A DNA stretch of 64,000 nucleotides, from positions 372,887,258 to 372,951,257 of the forward strand of contig CM068372.1 in NCBI GenBank assembly GCA_034769895.1, given 5' to 3'. The number at the start of each line of letters is the position of its first letter. The stretch's first letter is position 1. This DNA is from Magicicada septendecula (Eukaryota; Arthropoda; Insecta; Hemiptera; Cicadidae). The translations under genes were made by a program, and so were the position numbers. The notes beneath the pieces are model-generated. The model saw only the letters and a list, made by a program, of their open reading frames with translations. It had not been told where the DNA came from and ran no database searches. Below, piece by piece: positions 19,801 through 29,231 of the stretch.

Positions 19801-21000
19801 ATAGTGAGCTTAAGTTGTTTGCTTAACATCCTGGATTTAAAAAGCTTTTCATACGAGTAGTAACACCTGTCGCCACGTACGATGCGGGACTTTATTTAAT
19901 TCCTGCAAGAGTTGTTCTGAGTAATTTGTGAACCTAAGTTAGAAAACATGTTGGACACGTTCAAATATATAATTGCTAACTGATAGATATGCCTGGTTGT
20001 TTGTGACATTCCGATCTGTAGGTCTACTAAGTACTAAATTACGTTAATCAGGTGTTTAATAGTGGTGTGACACACAGGATGCCTCATCATAGTAATAGGG
20101 ACGTAACGTTTGTTCTTAAGAGCGCTGTTGTTGTTGTTGTCGAAAACCACGGAGGTTTACGAGCGACCCACACCAACCTGACTATCTTTCAAAATTTAGG
20201 CGTTGAAAAGACTCTTTGCAAGCCCTTTATAAAAACTGCATTTACTTTTAAATAAATAGTACAACGCTTTTCTAGAAATGGGAATACAGTAGAACCTCAA
20301 CGGGAGCGTAACAAAATGACGATGGAGGCAGTCCACCAGGAAGAGGATTCACCAATAGAATCATCTGTCAAACAAAACAAAGGAGCTACACAGTTTCGGA
20401 TAACCAAAAGTTCAGAAAATAAATAATAATGGTGATTTTTGCTGTCAAAAGGTAGAAAGTGTCTCAAACAGTACTTGAGTCTGCGGTCTACGGGGCTCAT
20501 ATTTCTCATAATTTTTTTAAATAATGGGTATAAACCATTCAACTAAAGTAACTACATTTAGCGTGGCGCCCAAGTAACCGCTGTTGCCGGCGGCAACGGT
20601 ACTGGAAATAGGAGAAAATAATATTAGTTATTTCACAGAATAAATAGTTTAGTTGTTGAATAATTTGAAATCCGAATAATGTTAGTAGGGAAACTTGAGA
20701 AAAGCATAGCATTGCTTTCAAACTGCCGTGCACTTGCACCGCCTTGTGTTCCCGGCTTAGACATCGGCAGTGTTTTACCGCTTACCGTCATTGACCTCGT
20801 ACTAGTTGTCACTGTACAAACTTAGGAGAGGAGGACACTCGTCCGTCCAATGTGTTGCCGCTGTATAAACTGGCAAAACGCTCAGTTAGCAGATATGTCC
20901 GTTTCGGAACCAACATGCAGCAGTTACTACCTACCTATTTGTGTTTTGTTCGTTTAGTTATGTGTTTCCACTGTTTGTCTTTATTATTTTTAATTCGATT
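19801..21000. other. no recognisable gene
   Basis: No convincing ORF. A phrase ACAGTAGAACCTCAACGGG near 20287 resembles one end of a pogo/mariner-type element, but I found no matching inverted end. The short ORFs at 20052-20739 show no motif. Confidence 0.35.
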
Positions 21001-21468
21001 ATTTGTGTTCTGATTTATTCTTCGTTTGTTATGACCTACGAAAGGAAACTCATAAACGTGCCGCACAAAAGAAAGTACTGAATCGCGCAGTAAGTATTAC
21101 ACTGACATTGGAAGCTTCAAATTTAGCCTTTAAAGGCCACAAAGAGAAGACAGTCCAGCCCAATAGTGGAAACGTTTCGCCAGTTATCGATATTTTGAGT
21201 ACATACGATCCGTTTTTGCGAAAGATAATCAGTTGTTCGAAGAACAGGCAGAGGTATATGAGTCCCAGAATACAAAATGACCTCCCTCAGCTTTTATCTA
21301 AAAAAGTAGAAAATATTATTTTGAAACAGATTGAATCTGCTCAGTTTTTCTGTGTAATAATGTATTCCACACAAAACCTTTAACAGAAAAGATCAACTGA
21401 GTCAAATAATCAGGTATGTCTCAATTTCTGAAGATGAAGCTGGAAGGCCCACCAACTTAAAAATTAAT

Positions 21469-21757
21469 AGACGTTCAATGAAGAAATTTGTGTTAGTGGT
21501 TGAAATCACAATCAGAATGATCACAGTTGCACACCACTATATAAAAATTATCCCGATTAGCGCTTCCAAGCCTCACAGCCCATCGTCAGATCGGAATAGG
21601 CAGAAATTATTTTAAAAACAAACCCTTCACCCCTCTCCCCACCCTGCTCACACACAACAAGCTATAATATAAATGACCCTTCCCCACCCCCTAAACCCTG
21701 TCCCACACCATCTGTACAGTTACATATTTTTCTAGCAAATTCCTTGTGTTTCAGTGA

Positions 21758-21788
<31 letters not shown>

Positions 21789-21865
21789 TCCTTTTAAACT
21801 TACCCTACTTCCTCTCCACACACATGGGTCAGTCACACACCCTTTCTAGCAAATTCCTTGTGTTT

Positions 21866-21933
<68 letters not shown>

Positions 21934-22196
21934 ATCCATGGGTGTGTGACTGACCCATGTGTGTGGAGAGGAAGTAGGGTAAGTTTAAAAGGATGCACAC
22001 ACACACACACACTCACTGAAACACAAGGAATTTGCTAGAAGGGTGTGTGACTGACCCATGTGTGTGGAGAGGAAGTAGGGTAAGTTTAAAAGGATGCACA
22101 CACACACACACACTCACTGAAACACAAGGAATTTGCTAGAAGGGTGTGTGACTGACCCATGTGTGTGGAGAGGAAGTAGGGTAAGTTTAAAAGGAT

Positions 22197-22246
<50 letters not shown>

Positions 22247-22492
22247 TCACTGAAACACAAAGAATTTGCTAGAAAAATATGTAACTGTACAGATGGTGTG
22301 GGACAGGGTTTAGGGGGTGGGGAAGGGTCATTTATATTATAGCTTGTTGTGTGTGAGCAGGGTGGGGAGAGGGGTGAAGGGTTTGTTTTTAAAATAATTT
22401 CTGCCTATTCCGATCTGACGATGGGCTGTGAGGCTTGAAAGCGCTAATCGGGATAATTTTTATATAGTGGTGTGCAACTGTGATCATTCTGA
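21469..22492. mobile_element. fold-back insertion with (GT)n arms
   Basis: A 1,024-bp insert within the transposase pseudogene, flanked by TTAAAAATTAAT at 21457-21468 and 22493-22504. Its arms are long inverted repeats from about 21510 (AATCAGAATGATCAC...) to 22494. They include CCGATTAGCGCTT, a stretch around GGTGTGGGACAGGG, and CTAGCAAATTCCTTGTGTTTC next to GT/CA runs. In the centre a ~110-bp block (TGACCCATGTGTGTGGAGAG...) is repeated three times. No ORF with a recognisable product. The left arm has 41 extra bases outside the inverted match. Confidence 0.72.
21758..22240. repeat. (GT)n/(CA)n microsatellites within fold-back arms
   Basis: GT runs at about 21759-21786 and 21869-21932 on one side, and CA runs at about 21996-22012, 22096-22113 and 22198-22240 on the other. 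Short ORFs across them are pure artefacts of dinucleotide repeats. Confidence 0.95.
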
Positions 22493-22622
22493 TTAAAAAT
22501 TAATGAAAGCTTTTTAGGATTTATAGAAATAACCGATGAAACTGGCCTAGGATTAGAAGAAGAGATTTTAAAGAGCCTTGAGGAGATCGTATTGTGTTCA
22601 CGTTATATAATATTAGTAGTTG

Positions 22623-22989
22623 CCACAGCCATAACGAGGGGGTAGTATTCAAGTGGGAACAATGGCATGAATTCAGTATGGATAGTAGGGGAGGCCTCAA
22701 AGGATTCATGCAGGAGGGCCAGAAGAAAGAGTTACGCCTTTCCTTTCTTTTACTTTACATAAAATAAAACTGAACACATATAAAATAGTTTTACTAAAAT
22801 AAAACTGATCTAGGGGAAGTAATTCAAGAAAATGTTTTAGAAAAATCCGCTTTAGAAGAAAGGATTCATAAAGTGGAAAGAGCATTATTGTATAACTAAA
22901 GATATTTGCAATAAAAAGTGCATACCTCTCTTCTAGGTTAACAGCCCATAGGCTGATTGGCAGCAGCTCGCCATTCTTCTCTGCTTTTC
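22623..22989. other. no recognisable gene
   Basis: AT-rich sequence between two transposon remnants. I see no motif in either strand. Confidence 0.35.
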
Positions 22990-23009
22990 TTTTCAACTCA
23001 CAAGTGCAT

Positions 23010-23349
23010 ATCTAAAAATGCGAAAATAAGGCATTACAGTACAGGAGTGAGGCCAGAATACCTATATGTAAGTGAATGTCTAGAAATATTGGAAAGACGA
23101 ATTATTAGGAAAATATTAGGCCCACGAAAAACTGCAAAAGGTTGGAAATTAAGAAGTAATGATGAAATATATCAAAGTATAGAAAATGTAACAGAAACGG
23201 TGAGAAAAAGAAGACTAGTATTTTTTGGAGATTTATATAGAATGGACGACAATAGGTTAACAAAACAGATCTTCAGATACCTATGGGGTAAGAAGTCAAC
23301 ATCGAGTTGGATTAAAGAAGTCAAAAAGGATTTTAAAAAAATAATATAA
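23010..23349 (+). pseudogene. non-LTR RT C-terminal fragment
   Basis: The frame reads LEILERRIIRKILGPRKT, GWKLRSNDEIYQSI, VRKRRLVFFGDLYRMDDNRL, then a basic tail ending at TAA 23347. This is the same domain as at 19347-19800 but from a different, better-preserved family. The RT catalytic part is absent. An AG-rich stretch (23350-23520) follows and is probably 3' UTR-like sequence. Confidence 0.65.
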
Positions 23350-23520
23350 ACGCAGAAGAAGAAATTGAAAGAAAGAAATTGAAATTGAAAAGACAAGTTT
23401 TTCGGTAGGAGAGAGAAAAACGCAGATTCAAAGTGGACTGAAGACAGGAAGAAAAGACACAGTGAAAAGATAAAAGAAAATGGAGAAAAAGAAAAGAACA
23501 AGGAATAAAGAAATGAAATT

Positions 23521-24084
23521 GGCATGTGGTCCTCAGATGGCCGATACAAATAGAAAAATAAAACACAGATAATGTTGAGCTTGTTACCAGGTATCGATCG
23601 GCGAGCGGAAATAATGGCGCTTTGACGGAATGTAGAGCGGGCGTAATTAATATCACTTCCGCTCGAATGGTCAGTGTTTTACCGTACGCGAATAATGCAC
23701 AATGTATATCACGCACGCCATGAGTCACTCACCGCAAAACACTTGTCGTCGTCAACAATGTATCGATTTCACAACAACCACTACGATTACTATTTAATTG
23801 TTAGTCGTATGGTACTCAACAAGTAAACACGTAACGGACGTTGTTTACGTTAGTTCAAGGTCCTGCTGCAGCCTATAGTTGAGGGGTGTGGTATAACGTG
23901 AACCAGTTGACATAATTTGTAGCTACAAGAATTGGTTAACAGAAAATATGTGAACCGTATCAAGGTTAACTGGGAGTGTTGCACTTGGGGGTGGGGATGG
24001 GACTAGCTTGAATGTTGGACTCCATATTTTTCTCAGGACAAATGAGAAATTCAAGATTCTTCCCATATCTATATACATACATAA
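23521..24084. other. no recognisable gene
   Basis: Mixed-composition sequence with no assigned motif. Open frames across 23172-23728 on the minus strand are antisense to the RT fragment and the purine-rich stretch. Confidence 0.35.
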
Positions 24085-24170
24085 AACTCAAAGTCTGAGG
24101 ATTTATGGGTACTGAATACAAATCCACACCGTTACACCGATTGCCACCAATTTTTGCACACGTAACGTTT
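24085..24170. repeat. repeat fragment: empty-site paralog of the solo LTR locus
   Basis: AACTCAAAGTCTGAGGATTT...GGTACTGAATAC|AAATCCACACCG...TTTTTGCACA is continuous here. The same sequence at 50703-50737 and 53529-53570 is interrupted after GAATAC by the 2,787-bp insert. It belongs to a dispersed repeat of unknown class. Confidence 0.85.
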
Positions 24171-24935
24171 TGCAACGTTACGATTATTTCATAAATTCAC
24201 ACAAATACAGAACCATGTACTCAACGCAACTATTAAGTGTAGTACACCGGCCAGGTCGCAGGATTTTTGTTTCTCGTTGCGTCAAATATATGTAGTTGCA
24301 CAATAATTAAATAAATTTTAAAGAGGAGTGTGATGTTGTTGACATGAATAATTCTTTAAAACCATTTAAAAATAATCATCCCAAGATTTATTCATTAATA
24401 GAAAAATATTCCAATATTAAAAAATTCAAACATTAGATAGATCAAATATCCACTTTTATAAGTTTCACACATATATTTGAAATTAACACATATATTGTTA
24501 TTAACATCTAAAAACTAAACAATCATATACTCTTATTAACTAAACAGACATGTTAAATAAGTCATCTAACTTCTTTCATTTTTAGTGTGTCTGACTTTGA
24601 TTCAATCTTCAAATGCTAATAGCAACTCATTTAAAAGGAAACAAAAATAATATTAAACTTAAGCATAAAATTACTAGTTGCTATAGACAAAATAAACTAA
24701 TTACATTTACTTTCAAACTATTATTTAACTCTATTGACACACCCAAATTTTTAACATATAACAAAAGATTTAGTAACTTTCACATTTTCTTATAAAATTA
24801 AATTATTGACTTTAACTATTATTTACATTTAAAATTTTTAAGTCTTACTGTTCATGTAAAATTGTCTTTCTGAAAGTTCTTTTCGACAACAAAATTATAA
24901 ATATTTAGTCATCACCTGCATACTGCTGCCGTTAC
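24171..24935. other. AT-rich, no recognisable gene
   Basis: Strongly AT-rich. The 60-codon ORF at 24613-24795 is a low-complexity N/K/I/T frame without support. Confidence 0.4.
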
Positions 24936-24937
24936 CG

Positions 24938-25040
24938 TTGTGTGTGTGTGTATGTGTGTGTGTGTGTGCGCGCGCGCGCGCGTCCTGACTCCTGAGAATT
25001 TTATGATGAAGATGATGGTGATGATGATGATGCTGTGTTC
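24938..25040. repeat. (TG)n, (CG)n and (ATG)n microsatellites
   Basis: TG repeats from 24938 pass into an alternating GCGCGC run to about 24982, and GATGATG-like trinucleotides occupy about 25003-25033. Confidence 0.9.
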
Positions 25041-25544
25041 TGTCTCTATGGGTTGTTGTTGTTGCTCCTGAGTTCCTCCATACGTCTTGTGTGTGTGGTA
25101 AAAGTGTGTTCAGTCGATCGGCAGACCAGCAGCGTGACGTCCTTTGGAAATAGCTTATTAAACGGATATGGTGTACTCGTGTAGAGATTCCTTGAGTCTG
25201 AGAATGCCCCAAAAGTGTCGGTCGTATTTATACTGGACTCAGTCTGACATGCCCAGGATTGCTCTTGACATGTTAGAAATTGTAACTTTCATGGAAAGCG
25301 TCCTTTTAATTACGAATCACTTTTTTGTTCATTTTAGCGATTTCGTAAACACACTTGTAGCATGCGCGATATCATTGTTTGCGTAATTTTTTTTCTGTCA
25401 CGCACATATAACACACATGTTAATTACTCTTTAATTACACCCGTAATTAACATTAATTACTTAGCGTCTTTAATATTGCAAATTTCTGCAATATTTTATA
25501 TATCACTGCATTCGTTAAGAATTCCTTAATGCAATGGTGTTTTT
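25041..25544. other. no recognisable gene
   Basis: No motif seen. The 72-codon ORF at 25168-25386 is unsupported. Confidence 0.3.
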
Positions 25545-27145
25545 ACTTCCATATTCCTTAAGGAAATGGAAGTATGGTGATGGCAAAAAAAATCGTGTTC
25601 GAGATTATTGCAGATTCTGATTGTACTACACTCAAAACATGAAAAAAAGTCGTTTTCCGAAAAGTGTCTGTGTGTCTGTCTGTCTGTCTGTGTGTGTGTC
25701 TGTAGATTTTTTTTTCTATGGCAAACGATAACAGCCGCAAATTCAAACAGAATCAAATAATTTTTTGCATACAGTCCTGATTTGTAGAGTACTCGCGACC
25801 TATTGTTTTTGGTGAAGATCGGTTGAGGGAAAGGGGTAGTTTACCAGCAACGGTTTTTTTTTTATCAAGGGCAATTTTTTTTTTTTTGGCAAACGATAAC
25901 AGCCGCAAATTCAAACAGAATCAAATAATGTTTCGCATACAGCCCTAAATTGTAGAGTTCTCAAGACGTATTGTTTTTGGTGAAGATCGGTTAAGGGAAA
26001 GGGGTAGTTTACCTGTAACGTTTTATGTTTTAACGAGGGTATTTCCTATGGCAAACGATAACAGCCGCAAATTCAAACAGAATCAAAAGATTATTTGCAT
26101 ACAGCCCTAAATTGTAGAGTTCTCAAGACCTATTGTTTTTGGTGAAGATCGGTTAAGGGAAAGGGGTAGTTTACCTACAACGTTTTTTTAACAAGGGTAT
26201 TTTCTATGGCAAACGATAACAGCCGCAAATTCAAACAGAATCAAATAATTTTCTGCATACAGCCCTGATTTGTAGAGTACTCAAGACCTATTGTTTTTGG
26301 TGAAGATCGGTTGAGGGGAAGGGGTAGTTTACCTGCAACGTTTTTTATCAAGCGTATTTTCTATGGCAAACGATAACAGCCGCAAATTCAAACAGAATCA
26401 AATAATTTTACTTCCATATTCCTTAAGGAATGGAAGTATGGTGATGGCAAAAAAAATCGTGTTCGAGATTATTGCAGATTCTGATTCTACTACACTCAAA
26501 ACATGAAAAAAAGTCGTTTTCCGAAAAGTGTCTGTGTGTGTGTCTGTCTGTCTGTCTGTGTGTCTGTCTGTCTGCCTGTAGATTTTTTCTATGGCAAACG
26601 ATAACTGCCGCAAATTCAAACAGAATCAAATAATTTTTTGCATACAACCCTGATTTGCAGAGTACTCGCGACCTATTGTTTTTGGTGAAGATCGGTTGAG
26701 GGAAAGGGGTAGTTTACCTGCAACGTTTTTTTATCAAGCGTATTTTCTATGGCAAACGATAACAGCCGCAAATTCAAACAGAATCAAATAATTTTTTGCA
26801 TACGTCCCTGAATTGTAGAGGTCTCAATGACTTTCGATTTTGGTGAAGATCGGTTAAGGGGAAGGGGTAGTTTACCTGCAACCTTTTACGTTTTAACAAG
26901 AGTAAAGTACTTGAAAATTTATTTAAACTTTTTGAAACAATGGTAATTGTTAAAAATAAAATAATTTTGTTGCCAGGCAATAAAATTATAATTTTTTCAT
27001 TTTAATGTAATATAATATTTTTCATTTAATACAGCAATAAAAAGGCAGGTAAGACACAGCCTGGCTGTTTGGCTGAAAATGATTTTAAATATAAATCTTA
27101 GAATATGGAAGTCATGTATGGTTCTCCATACCGATATTTTTGCAT
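25545..27145 (+). repeat. repeat A, two nested or tandem copies
   Basis: The head is a hairpin (ACTTCCA-TA-TTCCTT pairing with AAGGAA-TGGAAGT) at 25545, repeated at 26410. After each head come TATGGTGATGGC, a (TGTC)n run, then ~157-bp monomers beginning TGGCAAACGATAACAGCCGC and containing TTTTTGGTGAAGATCGG and AAGGGGTAGTTTACC. Monomers start near 25719, 25889, 26046, 26206, 26363, 26590 and 26749. The tail (26880-27145) carries GCCAGGCAATAAAATTA and ends near TCCATACCGATATTTTT. The second head interrupts a monomer, so one copy may be inserted in another. Confidence 0.8.
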
Positions 27146-27281
27146 AGTCAGTGAATTGTAGAGGACTCAAGGCCTTTAGATTTTGGTGAAGATCAGTTAA
27201 GGGGAAGGGGTAGTTTACCTGCAACCTTTTACGTTTTAACAAGAGTAAAGTACTTGAAAATTCATTTAAACTTTTTCAAAC
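27146..27281 (+). repeat. truncated repeat A tail at the array's left edge
   Basis: A second partial tail (GTGAATTGTAGAGGACTC...TTTAAACTTTTTCAAAC) stops at 27281, exactly where the gag array begins. The expected continuation, GGTAATTGTTAAAAATAAAA, is missing and does not reappear after the array. Confidence 0.75.
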
Positions 27282-27375
27282 ACTGGTGTGTGTACAACAG
27301 TAAAGTTATTGTGTGTATTTGAAACTGTTCTTAGTATTTTAAATTGTGCATATTTGACATCGTTGTCTATTTAAA

Positions 27376-28899
27376 ATGGATATGGATAAAATACTTAAAC
27401 AAATACAACAAATGAACGAAAATATGAACGCGAAATTTGAGAAAATAGACGCGAAATTTGAACTTAGCAACGCAGAAATAAAATCTAATATCGAAGCGCA
27501 GAGAGTTAGTCTAACCGAAGCATTAGAACAAAGTAACGCTGACATAAACGCCGAGATTAAGCAAAGTAATAAAGAAAGTAGTAAAGAATTAACTGCGAAA
27601 ATAGACGAAATCGCGGAAACCAATAAAAAAATCGAAGAGAGTAATAAAGAGCTAACTGTGAAAGTCGCGGAAATAGCTGAAAGAGTAAATACGGTCGATA
27701 CTAAAATCAATGAACGGTTTAAGGTTTTTGAGACCACTATGCAAAAATCGTTTATTGAACAAGTAACACGTATGGAGGGCCGGTTCAAGGATCACATAAG
27801 CCGTTGTGAGAAACAGACACTAGAGGTTTCCAGGAAGGTGGAATCCCTAGAGGTAAAAATTCACGCGGACGTGACCGAAACGCAACGACGAGTAGATAAA
27901 TTAGACGCTTCAATTGTAGAGACGCGATCTAACATTGACTCTAATAAAGAGAGTGTTTTACAAACGTTAAGCGACGAGATTTTGAAAGTACGACAGGAGG
28001 TACGAAGGAGATCTGCTCCAAATATTTTGGTACAAGGTCCTGTCGATGAGAAAAATCGCGTGTATTTTACGGGGGAAAATAACGAAAACCCCATTGAATT
28101 TTTATTAGCGTGTGAGAGTGAAATGGCTAGAGTAGGTTCCCGACTAGAAGATCAAGACAAAATACAGTGGGTGGTTAACGCGATGCGTGATTCGGCGCGT
28201 AAGTGGTATAACATTGTACGCGATAGAGTGTCCACATACGCGGAGTTCAAACAAAAATTTGAAAGCCGATACTGGAATTCGCATACCCAACGACTTCTGC
28301 GCAATGAACTGGAATATGGCCGGTTTGATAAGAAAATGGGTATTACCGCCGAAAATTATATAATCCAGCAGGTCGAACGCGCGAAGCATTTAACCCCAGC
28401 ATTTGCGGAGATTGACATAGTCACCAAGCTTGCCTACCATTTTAGTCATAATATTAGAGTAGCTGTATTTACGCAGGGTATTCGCACGGTAGACGAACTC
28501 CTCATTCTAGTGTCCCAAAGTGAGACGGTTTTTGATTTTGGTGGGTGGCGTTATAATCCCGATTTTCGCCGAAATAATGAAGGGCAGAATACGCGAGAAC
28601 AATACCAGCAACCTGACCAGGGACCGAGTACTAGTTCTACTCCACCCCAAACATCGTCAAAACCCCCAGATAAGACCTTTGAATACAAAGGCAAACAAAA
28701 TATTGCTAGATCAAAAGGGCAATATAAGGGTAACGACGGGGCCCCGATTAGAGCTATGCAAACGGTTGAGATAGCTAGGACCGATACAATAGAGCGAGAC
28801 AGCGATACTCCAAGTAATAAAGATCCCAACGAGAGGAGAAAGAATCGTAAGTTTCCAAAAAACTTGGAAACGGGCGCCTCCAGGGGGGAAGCGCCATAA
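27376..28899 (+). CDS. gag: Gag-like protein, array unit 1
   Basis: 507 codons from ATG 27376 (preceded by TTTAAA) to TAA 28897-28899. Residues 1 to about 210 form a charged coiled coil with repeating S/N-K-E segments. About 211-215 is a basic RRRS hinge. About 225-385 is a Ty3-type capsid core with PIEFLLACE, RKWYNIVRDRVSTYAEFKQ, YWNSHTQRLLRNELEYGRFD and FSHNIRVAVFTQGIRTVDEL. About 390-507 is a polar, proline- and lysine-rich tail with no CCHC knuckle. The core aligns with the Gag at 7552-9090 at the same landmark positions. It could assemble particles by itself but needs reverse transcriptase and integrase in trans. The 149-codon minus-strand ORF here is an antisense shadow of the coiled coil. 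Confidence 0.85.
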   Translation: MDMDKILKQIQQMNENMNAKFEKIDAKFELSNAEIKSNIEAQRVSLTEALEQSNADINAEIKQSNKESSKELTAKIDEIAETNKKIEESNKELTVKVAEIAERVNTVDTKINERFKVFETTMQKSFIEQVTRMEGRFKDHISRCEKQTLEVSRKVESLEVKIHADVTETQRRVDKLDASIVETRSNIDSNKESVLQTLSDEILKVRQEVRRRSAPNILVQGPVDEKNRVYFTGENNENPIEFLLACESEMARVGSRLEDQDKIQWVVNAMRDSARKWYNIVRDRVSTYAEFKQKFESRYWNSHTQRLLRNELEYGRFDKKMGITAENYIIQQVERAKHLTPAFAEIDIVTKLAYHFSHNIRVAVFTQGIRTVDELLILVSQSETVFDFGGWRYNPDFRRNNEGQNTREQYQQPDQGPSTSSTPPQTSSKPPDKTFEYKGKQNIARSKGQYKGNDGAPIRAMQTVEIARTDTIERDSDTPSNKDPNERRKNRKFPKNLETGASRGEAP

Positions 28900-29231
28900 A
28901 TTATGCCAAAACCTATCGCAATAAAGTAGGTAAAAATAGGAAAAATGCTAGGTTTAAGAAAAGTGAATTTTATACAGAAATTTGTACGCCAGTTGACAAA
29001 GTATTTCAACCGGAAGCAAAGGAAACGTGGTTGGCCGTTAACACAATGCAACAATGGGCGCCGACAAACGCACGTCCGGAGGAACAGGAAAGTGACGACG
29101 ACGTTCCCACACCGTCAGCGTGGGAAGACGTAGAAATCATATCCGGGGACGCGTACGAATTCGACGAGTACGTAGCGGAATATTGTCGAGCCACCCATAA
29201 AAATGCATATGATATACTGGATGCACTTTAG
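28887..29231 (+). CDS. -1-frame acidic extension, unit 1
   Basis: The frame one base back from gag is open from the G6 run (28883-28888) through the gag stop to TAG at 29231, adding about 114 residues. The first third is basic (K/R/N rich, KNRKNARFKK). The rest is acidic, with EEQESDDDVPTPSAWEDVEI near its middle and an end in AYDILDAL. In Ty3/Gypsy elements this position is where protease-RT begins. Here there is no DTG motif, so it may be the fused ends of a deleted pol. The run AGG GGG GAA permits P-site slippage but is not a canonical X XXY YYZ heptamer, so expression is uncertain. Confidence 0.5.
   Translation, partial: GSAINYAKTYRNKVGKNRKNARFKKSEFYTEICTPVDKVFQPEAKETWLAVNTMQQWAPTNARPEEQESDDDVPTPSAWEDVEIISGDAYEFDEYVAEYCRATHKNAYDILDAL

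Larger units (their letters stand above)
21003..22622 (+). pseudogene. ZMYM1/DUF4371-like hAT transposase, split by insertion
   Basis: 21003-21383 reads LEASNLAFKGHKEK, YDPFLRKIIS and RYMSPRIQNDLPQLLSKKVE, typical of the N-terminal part of hAT transposases related to ZMYM1/TTF (DUF4371). A +1 shift near 21373 moves the continuation to RKDQLSQIIRYVSISEDEAG and PTNLKIN at 21468. There a 1-kb fold-back insertion interrupts it. The reading resumes at 22505 with ESFLGFIEITDETG, the expected next motif, and fades after about 22622. The catalytic core is missing. It has two lesions plus truncation, so it is non-functional, but it fixes the insertion site exactly. Confidence 0.75.

Noticed and set aside
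20287-20310. pogo/mariner terminal repeat ACAGTAGAACCTC
   Set aside because: I could not find a matching inverted end or transposase remnant nearby.
25545-27145. CRISPR-like array of regularly spaced repeats
   Set aside because: The ~157-bp monomers are contiguous without unique spacers, the context is eukaryotic, and there are no cas genes.
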